DNA of 64,000 nucleotides. Origin: Enoplosus armatus (Eukaryota; Chordata; Actinopteri; Centrarchiformes; Enoplosidae). Every line of letters starts with the position of its first letter. The first letter of the stretch is position 1. Below are positions 41,849-54,080 of this stretch, piece by piece. Under the pieces are notes generated by a model. The model was not told the DNA's origin and ran no database searches. It worked only from the letters and a program-made list of their open reading frames with translations. The position numbers and the translations under genes are program-made. Where the stretch lies: assembly GCF_043641665.1 (NCBI RefSeq), contig NC_092180.1:5233391-5297390 (forward strand), read 5' to 3'.

Positions 41849-44800
41849 ATGTCATCTTTGTGTGGCACCAGCAATGGCTGCCAGGATGCAGGTCAAGAGG
41901 CCGCAGAGAAACAGGCAGAGAAACAGGCAAGCACAACATGACGGATAAACACTTTGAACTGCATTTGTGTGAAATGATGCCGCAGAAATACACCTGAACT
42001 TGGCAGATGTCTGCCAAAGTGAGAAACTACAAAGTATATTTTATGGGGGTTTAGGAAGCCTTTAAGTCATTTTTCCGTAGCAGTAATTGTGAATGCATTG
42101 GTTACACTGAATAATAGTATTTTGTGTTCATTATCATGTCACTGTCCTGGTACAGCACGACTGATGTATTAATTGGGCAAAGAAAAAAGCACAGTACTCA
42201 TTTTAACTATATGACTGGTGTTTATTGTCCGCAAATCCCATGAAAAGACCAACAATGTATTTGTCTGCCTCTCAATACTTTCTGACTTCCCTAGCCTGTC
42301 TCTGGCACACAGCCTTAAGCCCATTAGTTCCTTCTGAAGACATAAATCTTTAAAAACTGGTCCCAAATATATAGTTAAATATTTTTTAAAAGGCTCAGTA
42401 ATTTCCTCAAACAGTTGGCACTGTAGTTTTTAGCAAACATAACTCAAACAGGAATAAGTAGTGCATTTGTTGGGGACTATTTTAAGCTGTGGATTAATAC
42501 ACATTTGGAGCTCTGGTATTTGGGGCAGCAGGACGGTGTATGTGGGATTGAGTAAAAATAAACTAGTGTGTGTGTTCATGGTAATTAAGGAACATGTCAC
42601 CCAGTACAATGGTGTGACTCACTGATGTGTTTTTATAAGTTTACAGCAATAGAGCTCTATGTCAGAGGAATAATCAGGCAATACTTATTAGTAGGTTCAA
42701 TTTATTGTTGGTTTTTATGTTTTCATGTGATTTGTTGACCGTAAGAAACATAGAATATCACAAAAGTTTTCCTTTAACTTACAATTTTGCTTCAACCGCA
42801 GTAAAAACGTATGCATTGGTTATACTGAATAACAGTTTGCTGTATCCATTACAGTGACAAAGTACTGGTACAGAAATACCCAAAACATCAACATTAAAAT
42901 CACAGTGCTTTAAGCAAGTGCATTTAAAAGTTTAGTGAGTGTTAAAATGATAACTTGGTTTTATGTGTGTTTCAGGAGAAGGAGCATCCTCGTGCACTCA
43001 TCCCTGAGTTATGCCGACTCTTCTACCAGCTGGGATGGGTGACAGGGACGGGCGGAGGGATCAGTCTGAAACGAGGGTTTGTTTGTACATTAATTTCTTG
43101 CAGAATATTGTAAAGGATCAGAAATGGTAATGGTCTCTAAACTAACTGTGACTATCTATCCCAGCTTAAAGGCTGCAAAAAGGGGTTTTCATTCCAACTG
43201 AATTCACTAATTCACACACCTTCATTTAACTTTTTCTGTTTGCATATCTTTGACAATCCTGCCAAAAATGTACTTCTGTTAGTTAGAATTTTTTAGGACA
43301 TTTGTATGCTGACAAAAGTGCAGTGAGGCTGATGTGAGGTCAGTTATATCGGTTTTGACAAAGTATGCAATTCTCGGGTGAAGAGAGAAGGCCACACTTT
43401 TGCCATAATGAAACAGAATTCAAACTGAAGGCTTTGACAGGTTATTACAAATATCTTTGAACTGTGTTGTTTTGGATGGCAGCTAGACAGAAAGCCCCAC
43501 CCATTAGCAAATGCTTGTTTGAAATGGGGAATGGCAATGACATTTATTTAAGCCAACAGGGGAACTTGATGAAACCAAATAAGATTTACTGACCGCAGCT
43601 CCATGTAAGCTGGTGTTTTATTCAGATAGAAAAACATTGTTTCATCTTGTTAAATTATTACACCTTTAGATTCAGATAGAAAATAAGCAGTGCTAAGCTT
43701 CAGTGCTTCAGCTGCACAGAGAATTACGCCTCAAAATGCCTGTGTTTTTGACAGAGTGATGACTATTTTCTCATTGTCAGCTTTTTAAGTTAAAATGCAG
43801 GAGACATTTTGAAGTCCCGATCTGTGGCCCCAACATTTTGTACATGGGCTACTACATGAAAACGATTCAGATTTATCCATATTGTGGCTGTTCATACTGT
43901 TTATGAATTGGTGTTTTAATTGTTCAGCTCAGGAACCTAAAAGTTGTTTTGTAGCTTCTAACAATGAAAATATATAATACATGAAGCAATCTGAATAGAC
44001 GGTAGAGTTTCACATAAAAAATTCTAATGAGAGTATTTTTATTTTCTGAGTGAGTGCAGGACTGAATTTTAAGTTTTGAAGCCTTTTTTTTTGCACTTGC
44101 TTTGGTTTGACTCAGAAATGACTCAGAGCCTGAGGCGGCCTCGCCAAACCTTGAACAAAAAAAATCAATAGGCTACTCCTTTATCTGCTGAGTTTGTTGC
44201 TGGATAAGTGTAATGCCTTTATCCTCTACATTGTATGTGGAAACTGTAGGGCTTTCCACATTTTACCAAAAAATATGATCATTGCAAAGATTTTGAGGGG
44301 ATCAACTGAGGCGTTGTGTTTAACTCTGAAAATCTATTGATTTCTTTACTTTTTACCTCAGGCTTATTTTTCATTAGGTCATTTAGTCAAGACTGTAGAA
44401 ATTGGTCAAATTTTCCAACAATGACCAATTTTTGGGTCAGGCAAATGCGTTGTGTTGACACACAGATTGCACATTTGCAGTTCAAAGTGTATTCCAAGTA
44501 AATGGAACAAATGAGTCTAAGCCACAAAAACAGTTTTAGATTAAAAAATGATAGCTTTAGCGATGACTGCAAAAAGTCTATTGCAGAAGTAAAAAGAATT
44601 ACTTATAGAAACTACCCTGGGGAGTGGGTTCTTTATGGGTGGCTGGAAAAGCGTTCTTTTTAAACATTTTGTTGTAACCATAGAGATTCAATTCAGCACA
44701 TAACACCATAACATTTCCTTTGAGGCAAAGACAAAATAACCTGAGAAGAGTCCAGTTATTTGTATGCCGCGCAAGGCCATGATAACTCCTGGGATTGCTA

Positions 44801-47800
44801 TTTCAATAACCATTTTATTGTCCTTGGCTTTCTACATGATATTAATGCACACCATGTCGTTTGTTGTGTAACTCACAGAGAGCAGATCTACATTGCACCA
44901 TCAGGTGTCCAGAAAGAGAGAATACAGGTGAGCAGGTTCTAACTACAGTGTGAAATATTATTATTATCTGCTCAGTACAAATAATCAAAGTCCTGGTTGA
45001 GCAGTATTCAGTTAAGGTTTTAAATCATACTATTGTAATGTTTGTGTTACTCAGCCAGAAGACATGTTTGTGTGTGACGTGGAGGAGAGGGACATCAGCT
45101 GCCCACCTGCCTGGAAGAAGTTAAAGAAGAGCCAGTGTACACCACTTTTTATGAACGCCTATACTATGAGAGGTGAGTCACTCTAATACATTCATACACG
45201 TACCACCAATTATCTCTTTAATGGAGTCGGTGAGCTACTCATTTTGTCTGTGTCCAATCCATAGTGTACTACAGCACAAAGGAAGAAATGGGAAAACAGA
45301 AACAAAATACTTTTTATCTAAAAAGGTTTCTTTATGTGTATTGCATGTTTCTAATTTGAGAGGCTGAATGGAATTGAAAGAATTGGACGCATGTTCCCAA
45401 ATGTTGTGATCATGTTCACTGAAGGTGGAACACCATTTTGTCATTAGAAATTAAGTAACAAATAGTCATGGAAACAAAATTGTAAAATCAGTAATAGACT
45501 CCAAATAGTTTCTTTCTGTTCTTTTTTTCTTTTATTTAACAATACATTTCATTCTATTAATATACTATATAAGGTTTTCTTTGGATAACTTTACTCTAAA
45601 ATAAAGGTTGAGACAAGCTTAAATATTTCAGATAAAAATCCAGAGAATTGCAGTTTTTTAAAGTATTAATGACATACTTAATCCTAAAATTATGATTCTT
45701 GATGACGTATGAATTACTCATCCCTTCTACCCTGAAATGCCAAGTGAAAGTTTGTTCAGTTTGCATTCTTTACTGATATTGAAGGCTATGAAACTAGAAC
45801 CCATTACTAACACAATTTTAGTAATTTTAAAGCATAATGTCAGAAAACATAGTCTGATCATCGTCAATAGGGGATTGCATGCTTTCTCTTGCCTTGTTAC
45901 AACTATCATTTGAGGAATACAATACCAGTAAACAACACTCAAAAATCAAAATCTGCTTTTCCTTTGCTAAAATACAGGGGCACAGGCAGTTATACACACC
46001 CACTCCAAGGCTGCTGTCATGGCAACGCTGCTGTATCCTGGCAAAGAGTTCAGAATAACACACCAGGAGATGATCAAGGGGATTCGTAAGGGAACCTCAG
46101 GCACCAACTATCGGTATGTAATCAAGCAGCAAGGATTAGTGAAGTCCAAAGAGTTTCCAAGCATTTTCAATTCTCAGTCAAGTGGAGGTTTGTAAAGTCT
46201 TGGTTATGAAAGTATCTTGGCACTCAGAGTAGAAATCATAGCTACAACGTGTTGCCTTTCGGCGAAATTTTTATGAAAAATACGGAACCCTTGAGATTTG
46301 TTTGGATCCAAAGAGTGCTCCGCTTCGGCAGACACATGGTACATTAGGCAGGACCCTGCTCGACCACATGTTTGTAATGAAACTGTTTTCAGGTGCTGTA
46401 ACTGAAATGTTGCTGTTTTAACTGAGCTTCAGTAATGTAACCTTGTTCAAAGTGAGCTTAAAGGGTAACCACACCGTTGAATTCTGCTAAAACCATCTGT
46501 CCCAGCATATTTAAAAGTTGGCTAGTGGCTCTACTATGAAAGGCACTCCACTGTGTGTGTCTGTGGAGGAGTGTCAGTACATAGCCTTAGCCATTCTGTT
46601 TATCGTCGTTAACGTTGCTGTTCGTAGGCCCTAAATATATTTTTTGGGCGGCTGTGGCTCAGGAGGTAGAGTGGGTCATCCATTAATCACGACATTGGCA
46701 GTTCCATCTCCGGGTCCTCCTGTCCACATGTCAAAGTGTCCTGGGCACAGAACCCCAAGTTGTTCCTGATGAACATGCCAGCGCCTTGCATGTGTGTGAA
46801 TGAGAGGCATAATTGTAAAAGCTCTTTGTCCATTAGGGTAGAAAAGCGCTGTATAAATGCAGTCCATTTACCATTTTTAAGCCCATGTGTTGTGTTTACG
46901 GCCACTGCAGAGGAACAAGTCTCGTTTATGGATGACACAATTCTTCTGCCGGCACTCTTGCTAATGCTAGCGTGTGTGAGAGGTGCAAACCGGGGCTACA
47001 GCTGACCATTGTTCTGCTTTTTATACTTGGCACAGCAGCTGCTACCACAGAGGTCAACATGCATAATAGACCTCACAGTCCTATTTCCTGAACCAGACTT
47101 TCAAATCCAGACACATACAAGCTAATTTTCAGTTTTCAACACACAGTGTAAAATGTGTTGGAAAAACCATCTGTATGAACATCATATACCAACAAGAATC
47201 TATGTGATTATGTATACAGTGTGCTTACACTACGAATAAACAGTCTTTGTTTGTTTATTTATATGTGTGGTTCATCTGCCAAGGACTAGTGAATAAAATC
47301 TGCCTACAAGAATAATTAGTCAAGGTGGAGTTCTGGCACACGTTCACCTACTATTAATCTGACAGTAGACGTTTCCAGCATTGCCTGGTGTTGCAGCCGC
47401 CAACTTTCCCGTGGAAACCAACGTCATGTCATCGGCTCTTTGACTTCATCAGGGTTCAGAAAGGCATAACCGTGGTTCATGAAATCAACCACATGAAGTC
47501 TTTTATCCTCTTTGTACATAAATGTGTCCTGTCTTGCCTTTCCTTTTTCAATGACACTGATGCAAATCACAGGCTGAAACATGTATAGATCAACTTTGTG
47601 ATAGAGACTCTGCATTGTTGCTAGAATTTAGTTTTTGTTATTTTTTTGTTTGTACTTAAGATTGGCTTTGTTCGTGTAATTGGGTACTGTGCAAAATAAT
47701 ATTGTTATTGACTTAAACTTTCCTAATTTCATTTAGGGGATCCACTTCACAATTTAGCACTGACTGAAAAGCCACATAGGAATAACATTTAAAGAGTTCA

Positions 47801-48724
47801 AAGATTTGACAGTGAGCAGTGTGTTACCCATCCAGGCAGTTAATGAAAGGGGGAAATGTTGGCAGAGGTTTAGATAAGGTCAGAGCTTGGAAGGAGGCAG
47901 TCAGGAGCGTATTTTCATGATTCATTATTTTGATTAATTGTTCAGTCTGAATGTCAAAAAATGTGAAAAATGTACAAGGTGACAACTTCAAATTGCTTGT
48001 TAAAACAATTCAAAACCAAAGATATTCAACTTACAATGATATACAACATAAAAAAACACAAACGTCCTCACAATTTTTTGTATTTTTTCTTGATGAATGA
48101 CCAGTTTCAGTTATATGCCTGATTCACAGTCATTGTATTACTTTGATTTGATTGCCTCTCAAATCAGAGAGATTATGTAGCAGACAGTGGTGTCAAGCTT
48201 CGAGAACAGGCATGTAGAGCCTATCTGACAGGCCTCTGATGGCTAAGGGTAATGCCTCAAAAAGTTATTAGCCTGGTTGTAATTTGTCATTTTGTACCCT
48301 GCATATACCCAGGTATGATGACACCCTGGTCGTGCCTATTATTGAAAATACACCAGAGGAGAAGGACTTGAAAGAACGGATGGCTTGGGCAATGGAGGAA
48401 TACTCCGATTCATGCGCGGTCCTCGTCCGCCGCCATGGTGTCTACGTCTGGGGCGAGTCGTGGGAAAAAGCTAAAACCATGTGAGCATTTACCTCCGATC
48501 ACTATTAACCTCTTTGATCTTGTTTATGACTAAGAATATATCGTATTGAGGGCATTTGTAACAAATAAAACAGATTATTTACGTTGTATTTTTCCAACAC
48601 TTCAAATACTGCTGCATTTTTTAGGTGTGAATGCTACGACTACCTGTTCGACATCGCCGTCCAGATGAAGCAGTGTGGACTGGACCCAGCAGCCCTCCCA
48701 ACGGAAGAAAAGGGAATAGTTTGA
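41849..48724 (+). CDS. apip: APIP, methylthioribulose-1-phosphate dehydratase
   Basis: Cytosolic zinc enzyme of the methionine salvage pathway: it dehydrates 5-methylthioribulose-1-phosphate to the diketone used by ENOPH1. In mammals it is also known as an Apaf-1-interacting inhibitor of cell death. Seven coding exons: 41849-41926, 42976-43076, 44879-44927, 45055-45172, 45978-46113, 48313-48480, 48625-48724, giving 249 residues with consistent phases. Seen: [58 protein letters not shown], the zinc-ligand HTHSK pair, [17 protein letters not shown] (with the catalytic Glu), [31 protein letters not shown] (third zinc His) and the C-terminus EEKGIV, all typical of vertebrate APIP. The ATG follows an exon start by three bases, so the 5' UTR begins in an upstream exon. 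The first coding intron uses CAG|GCAAGC, a GC-AG intron. Direction relative to CD44 is as in human. Confidence 0.97.
46645..46880 (+). mobile_element. tRNA-derived SINE-like element (copy 1) in apip intron
   Basis: Begins GGCGGCTGTGGCTCAGGAGG then TAGAG (box A-like) with a degenerate box B (AGTTCCATCTCCGGGTCC). It continues with AAAGTGTCCTGGGCACAG and GAACCCCAAGTTGTTCC, and ends AAAAGCGCTGTATAAATGCA then GTCCATTTACC. The arrangement and ending match an abundant percomorph repeat. Related minus-strand copies lie at 52390-52650 and 57010-57225. Confidence 0.65.
47930..48090 (+). repeat. DNA-transposon-like repeat copy in apip intron
   Basis: TTTTGATTAATTGTTCAGTC, then TGTCAAAAAATGTGAAAAAT and AACCAAAGATATTCAACTTA follow the order of the element described at 39577. 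Confidence 0.5.
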
Positions 48725-49090
48725 CATTCACTGGTGCTTTTTAAAGAGACATTTGTTGCACAAAGGTCAGTGGAGTTCAATCAGGAGAGCAGATTGTAAT
48801 CATTTGCCTTTCACGCAGACCTGCTTCAAATTTCATGAAATTTGATGGTGAGGGTAGATCCAAGGAGATTGAATGCCTGTAAACGCTGCAAAGCACTGTG
48901 GGACAACTCACGAGTGAGCAGCTGTCTAATCACCGTCCTCAGGTTCAAATGCTTTCCTATTCAAGTTTGACTGCACTGGAATCAAGGTCTTGGTGTATGT
49001 GAGGAATGAACATACTGTGCATCTCAATGGATCTGTAATGGTGATTAACTGCCATTGCTTCAATCAATAAAAACTGATGATGGATTGTAA
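48725..49090 (+). other. apip 3' UTR with poly(A) signal
   Basis: A plus-strand AATAAA at 49066-49071 lies about 340 bases after the TGA (48722-48724) and is the likely transcript end. Confidence 0.7.
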
Positions 49091-52000
49091 ATCGTGAGTC
49101 ACAAAAATTCTATAGGTTTCCCCTTACCTTTTGTAATGACCCCTCGCACTCTTGTTTGTGGCTCCTGGTATGTGGTTTCCTGTGTGTTTCCTGTTCTTGT
49201 GTAGGATACAGAGTGGCAGAGGTGTGTCAGGAGGATGAGCCACATCTGAAGCAACTCCTCCTGATTGCCATGTAAGAGGGCTGGATCTGGCAGTTCTGGC
49301 TCTCTCTCTCTCCCCCCAGCCAGAAGGGTTTTGTTTGGTTGTGCTTTGGGTTCTATTTGATTTGTTTTACGCTTACACATTTTGCTTACACTACTTTTGC
49401 CCACATCCATGCACTCACTACGCCACTGATGATACTGATTTACAAGCTTCACTGTATTTTTGTGTAGAGGTTAGCATTGGTTCAATACATGTGTTTAATC
49501 CATCATAATCTGTGTGGTCTCCCTTGTTTTGTCTGAACTCTGAGCTGGTTCATGACACCTTTTTTAAGAGTTTTAAAATGTAAACCAATTTTCCAATTTG
49601 AAAATCATTTTATCATCTTTGTTTTAACAAAAAGGCACCCAGAATGATGCCGGATGTTTTGTGTAAACTACCAATAATTTCTGAAGCCATATTTCAGCTT
49701 CACGCAACAAATGTAATACACAAATATCATTTTTGACTTGTGATAAACAACACCTACACACACACAATTGTGGTCACTTTGTCAAACACCTTTCAGTGAA
49801 AATAACCCCGTGTTGCGTAAAAGGACCCGTGAGTGTATTTGGTGCAGGCATCGCACAATACCTGTCGATCCTTGCACCCCATACCTCCAGTTGTCTGCAT
49901 ACTCATTTCTCATGAAAGCCAGAGTTGTTCTTTTTAACAAGCTCCCTCTGCTGCCACCATCCCATTGCTTCCACCACTGTACTTGCTCAAAACAGAGCAC
50001 TGTCAAATATGCTGCAGGCTCATTTGAAATTGAAAAAAACAACAACAAAAATATTATTTTGTGCTGCGCTAACACTGCCAAGATTCCCCATCTTCTGATT
50101 AATGAGGAATTCTGGTAAACTCATTTGCAAAAGAAATTGAACCCCAGCCCATAATATATAAATGACATTGTGAAGCTCGCAATGTCGGAGTCTCATTGTC
50201 TCCACTGTGTCAGTGTCTCAGATTTGAGTCTGTTTGTTCTTGAATCTTTGCTGCTCTTCAATGATTTTCTGAGGAATGATCTGTAAAAATCTGACAAATG
50301 ACTGTGTTTAAGAGAAAAGAAAGAAAGCGGTTCATAAAGTATTCAGCATTGTCTAAGTCAGACTACGCCCCGGCACCTGAAAACAAATATTATGTGTATT
50401 ATATATTCCAATATTCATGCCATTATGCATTTATATTAATATTTATTACCTGTCAGCCAGCAAAGTTCAGCAACACACACTCACACACTAAAAAAGGAAT
50501 ATGAAGACAGAAGACTCACATGGTATGATCCATACTTAGGAGTGGGGCACAGACACCTTTCCCACAAATACTGAGTGACTGAGTGACTGAGTGAGTGGTC
50601 AGTTGGTCACTTTGAAAAAACATGGGAACAAAGAGGCACTAATATTTTCTCTGACCAGGCTCAGAATGGGTTTTCTGAGGTTTCACATTATAGTATCTGG
50701 GCAGTTGGGGTGGGGGAGTTGTTAACAACCTGTCTGATAATCTCCAATTGCCAATTCTGCTAGCGGTTTCACAGTGATCAACAGGTGGGGGTACCACGCC
50801 AACATATGCAGCAATGTGTCAGCAGAGGCAGGAAAGAAGACTGCTAGCAAGTAAACATGGATGTAAACAATGCTGGATTACACATATTTAAAAAATCAGC
50901 TTTGCAAATGTTTTATGAGGAAGGAAATGCATTCAACACATTTGTTAGACCTCAAGGATTCACACAATGCATTTTGGCGAGTAAAACGTAACCACAGGGC
51001 ACCTTTAAGTTACTTTCTACCACTGCATTAACCAGTGTTTTCCAGAATCTAGCTCCATCTATTAAAACAAAGAAAAAAAATAACACGAAAAGGATAACCT
51101 ACTTAGGCTTATCCCTAATTTTAGTCTAGGAGGAAGTGAACAGCCACAGATGGAGCCGTTTGTTTGTCAGGACAAACCCCAGAATACACCATGCTAATTT
51201 AGCATACATTAGTTGTTAGCTAAAGAATCATGTTTCTCCAAAACCATACTGGTATCAGCCTCTTTTTCTGGCACAAAAATATATTTAAAAAAGTATGAAC
51301 TTCTTCCTGTAGTGTCCATGCACAGAAACCCCTGTTGTAATCTCTAGTTACAGCGAACCCTTGCTTCATGTTGGTCCTCTATGACAGATGCCTTCCTTCA
51401 CATTTTTGCTTTTTGCATTTCTGTTTGAACTTAAAAAGCTTCTTTTAATTTATGTTTGTTCATAGCATGTTGCCTGGATAGACAAGAAATCAGATCACTG
51501 TTTTTGATCCTCTTCTCCTTCATCACTGCAGCCATTAGCAGTCTTTTTTTGGAACACATTATCAGTGGCTGTGCAGGGCCTCTCAATATAAGCGTTGCAG
51601 GAAATGTTATTTTCCCCAGCCTTTTCAATCAATTGAGGGACGTGTAACAGTTCAAGTGCTGTAGTGGCGCCCCCCAATCCATAAATTATGTTCAAGTTGT
51701 ATTAACGTGTTTGGCACCCATGTCTCAGGAGAAAAGGAACAGTCATTGCTGCACCATATTTTTTATGATATTGATTAAAGTGTAAATGTGTTTATGATTT
51801 TTAGCTTCAGTAAAAGCCTTGTGACAGGCCAAATGGTGATATAAATTAATATTATTGACGTTCAGACACAAGTACTGCAAGCTTATGTGCGTCAGCCACT
51901 CAGCTCATAGTCACACATCCTCACAAAAAACACTTGAAGCTCAATAATGTATCTCAGGGTCAACATTTAAAAGACCACTTTTGTATTTTGACATTCTTAT

Positions 52001-52385
52001 ACCAGTCCTGTCTGACATTGTGTTCTTTTTTGGCATTTTGCCTTCATTAGATATGTTTAACAAGACAGTGACAGAAAATATGGAAAGAGAGCTTCCAGTT
52101 TGATAAAAGTGGTGGATTTGAAACCAGAACATAGCAGTTACATGGTACTGTATACTCCTTAGCCGACTGAGTCACCATGCATTCAACACACGAGTGGGTT
52201 CACTTTAATCTACCCCCTACATTTTATACAATAAAAACTGAATGTGTCTGGAATACTAAGCTTAGCCTAAGTGTTATAACCATCATAACCTCCCTTTGGT
52301 TTGAACCAAAACTTAACCAAAAGGACAGTGACTATTAGGTGGCCAGAAACTATGGCTCCACTAGGATGCCCGTGTTGCTCCATGT
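49090..52385. other. Intergenic region downstream of apip
   Basis: No protein-like frame is supported. The longest minus-strand frame (49099-49452) lies in a block around GGAGGAGTTGCTTCAGATGT that looks like repeat-derived sequence. Short tandem GTGACTGA copies occur at 50573-50595. Confidence 0.45.
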
Positions 52386-52389
52386 CTAC

Positions 52390-52650
52390 TAAATGGACTT
52401 CACTTCTGTAGCGCTTTCCAACCTCAAAGATCTCTCAAAGCACTTTACAGATGAGGTCTCATTCACCCATTCACACACAGATGGGGATCAAGCTGCCATG
52501 CAAGGTGCTGGCCTCCATCGGGAGCAACAGTGTCTTGCTCAAGGACACGTGGATGGGCGGAGCCGGGGATCAACCCCCAACCCGCTCTAACCTGCTCTAC
52601 CTTGCATGTGACAGTGCTAACCACTGCACCACCATGTCACCCTTACACTA
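52390..52650 (-). mobile_element. SINE-like element (copy 2)
   Basis: On the minus strand: GGGTGACATGGTGGTGCAGT, GGTTAGCACTGTCACATGCA, GGTTGATCCCCGGCTCC (box B-like), GTCCTTGAGCAAGACACTG, GCACCTTGCATGGCAGCTTG and a GGAAAGCGCTACAGAAGTGA end. It has the same tail logic as 46645-46880 but a different head, so it is a related subfamily. Confidence 0.65.
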
Positions 52651-53929
52651 GATGTGTAAACAGGCAATTATTTGCTAAAATAGCTTCTGTGAGTTTGTTT
52701 GCCCCCTGCTGCTTAGAAGCCATATAATGTACCCAAGACCCAACATTGAACATTCAGCCATTGGCATGTCTGATTGGTGTGACCTGTTAACAACTGTAAA
52801 ATTGAATTCAGGTACAGATAACCTGTTAAAGATAGTTGGCTTGCACAACTTACTTTTTAAAGCAATCTAGGTCAAACATTGTTTTAGAGTGATTCAGTAA
52901 GTTGGTATATCAGTTATCCAGGAAGTACCATCAAATTGTGGGAATGTCCTGCCTGTAATCTGAGCTGAATAAATCATTTGGAGGAACATGGAAACACAGG
53001 TGCAGTCCAGTGGATTAATTAGCTTTGGCATTGAGGAAACCCACTATTACTAATGATTAAAACAAAACATTGGAGAAACATTCACTGTAATTCAGTAATC
53101 ACCTAGTGCAAACACATAAAGCACTTATGAATTACTCATTGAACTGATTAAAGCACACTGACAGAGAAATGTTTTTGGTGGCGGTTTTTAAAGGGGATTG
53201 ATGTCTGTTAGCCACCAGGTTACAAAACAGAACAAAATAAGGCAAAGAGCTGCTGCTGCTTCAGGTCGGCATTGAGACTTTAGCCCCTTGATCAGGTTTA
53301 ATTTACTGAGCTGCGTGCCACATAATCTAATCTAGATAGCTGCCAAAATAAACTTAGTAAGACATATAAATCAAGCTAAGTGGCTGTAGCTGATGTGAGT
53401 TTGCAGCTATACAAACAAAAGGGTTCTTGCCACAGTTTGTGCCGCTACAGGTTTCTAGCTACAGTTTGATGAATATGAATAGCCTACTTACTTTTGCTTA
53501 TGTTTTCTGCAAGCAGTAATGGTTTTTGATGTCTGCCAAATTCCAATGTGAATCAGCCTCCTCAGCAAACTTATCAGACCAGCAGCAGCACTTTGCTCTG
53601 GGCCCTCTTCTTCCCTTAATCCTTTCACCCAGGCCTCACTTTGTTTTCTTGCCTCTGACTTTGCTGATAGAGATGTAAAGAACCTCAATCCACTTCCCTA
53701 GAAAACCTCTGTTTGCACCCCAAAATACAATTATTTCTGAGTCAACTGTAGATATATGCAGTTTCAAGTTAGCGGTCAAAAATAACCCAAAGTGCCTTGC
53801 ATGCAATTCGTTTTTAAACTGCATGAATATCACATATAGCTTCCTAAAGAACACTTTAGAGAGTCTTATCCTTTTGGAGTTGTATGTTCACAAGGCCAAA
53901 AATGTTATTGTACAAAAATGTGGATACTT

Positions 53930-54080
53930 TATAAATTGGATTGTATAGTAGGTGTAATAAGTGTACCAAATTTCATTGCAAACCATCTGATAGTTGGCAA
54001 GATAATTCACTCTGGACCAAAGTGTTGAACAGACCAACCAGCCGGCATCTCCATCCCTAGAGCTATGCCACAAGCAGGGC
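53930..54080 (+). repeat. Dispersed teleost repeat fragment
   Basis: CCAAATTTCATTGCAAACCA, then TCTGATAGTTGGCAAGATAA and a TTCACTCTGGACCAAAGTG block correspond to a common percomorph repeat (catggcaatccatccaatag type). It is related to the fragment at 2925-3030. Confidence 0.5.

Noticed and set aside
46645..46720. Possible functional tRNA gene (box A/B-like sequence).
   Set aside because: No cloverleaf can be formed, box B is degenerate, and the rest of the block matches a dispersed repeat.
49099..49452. A 117-codon minus-strand open frame.
   Set aside because: The composition is basic and low in motifs, there are no splice or start signals, and the DNA looks repeat-derived.
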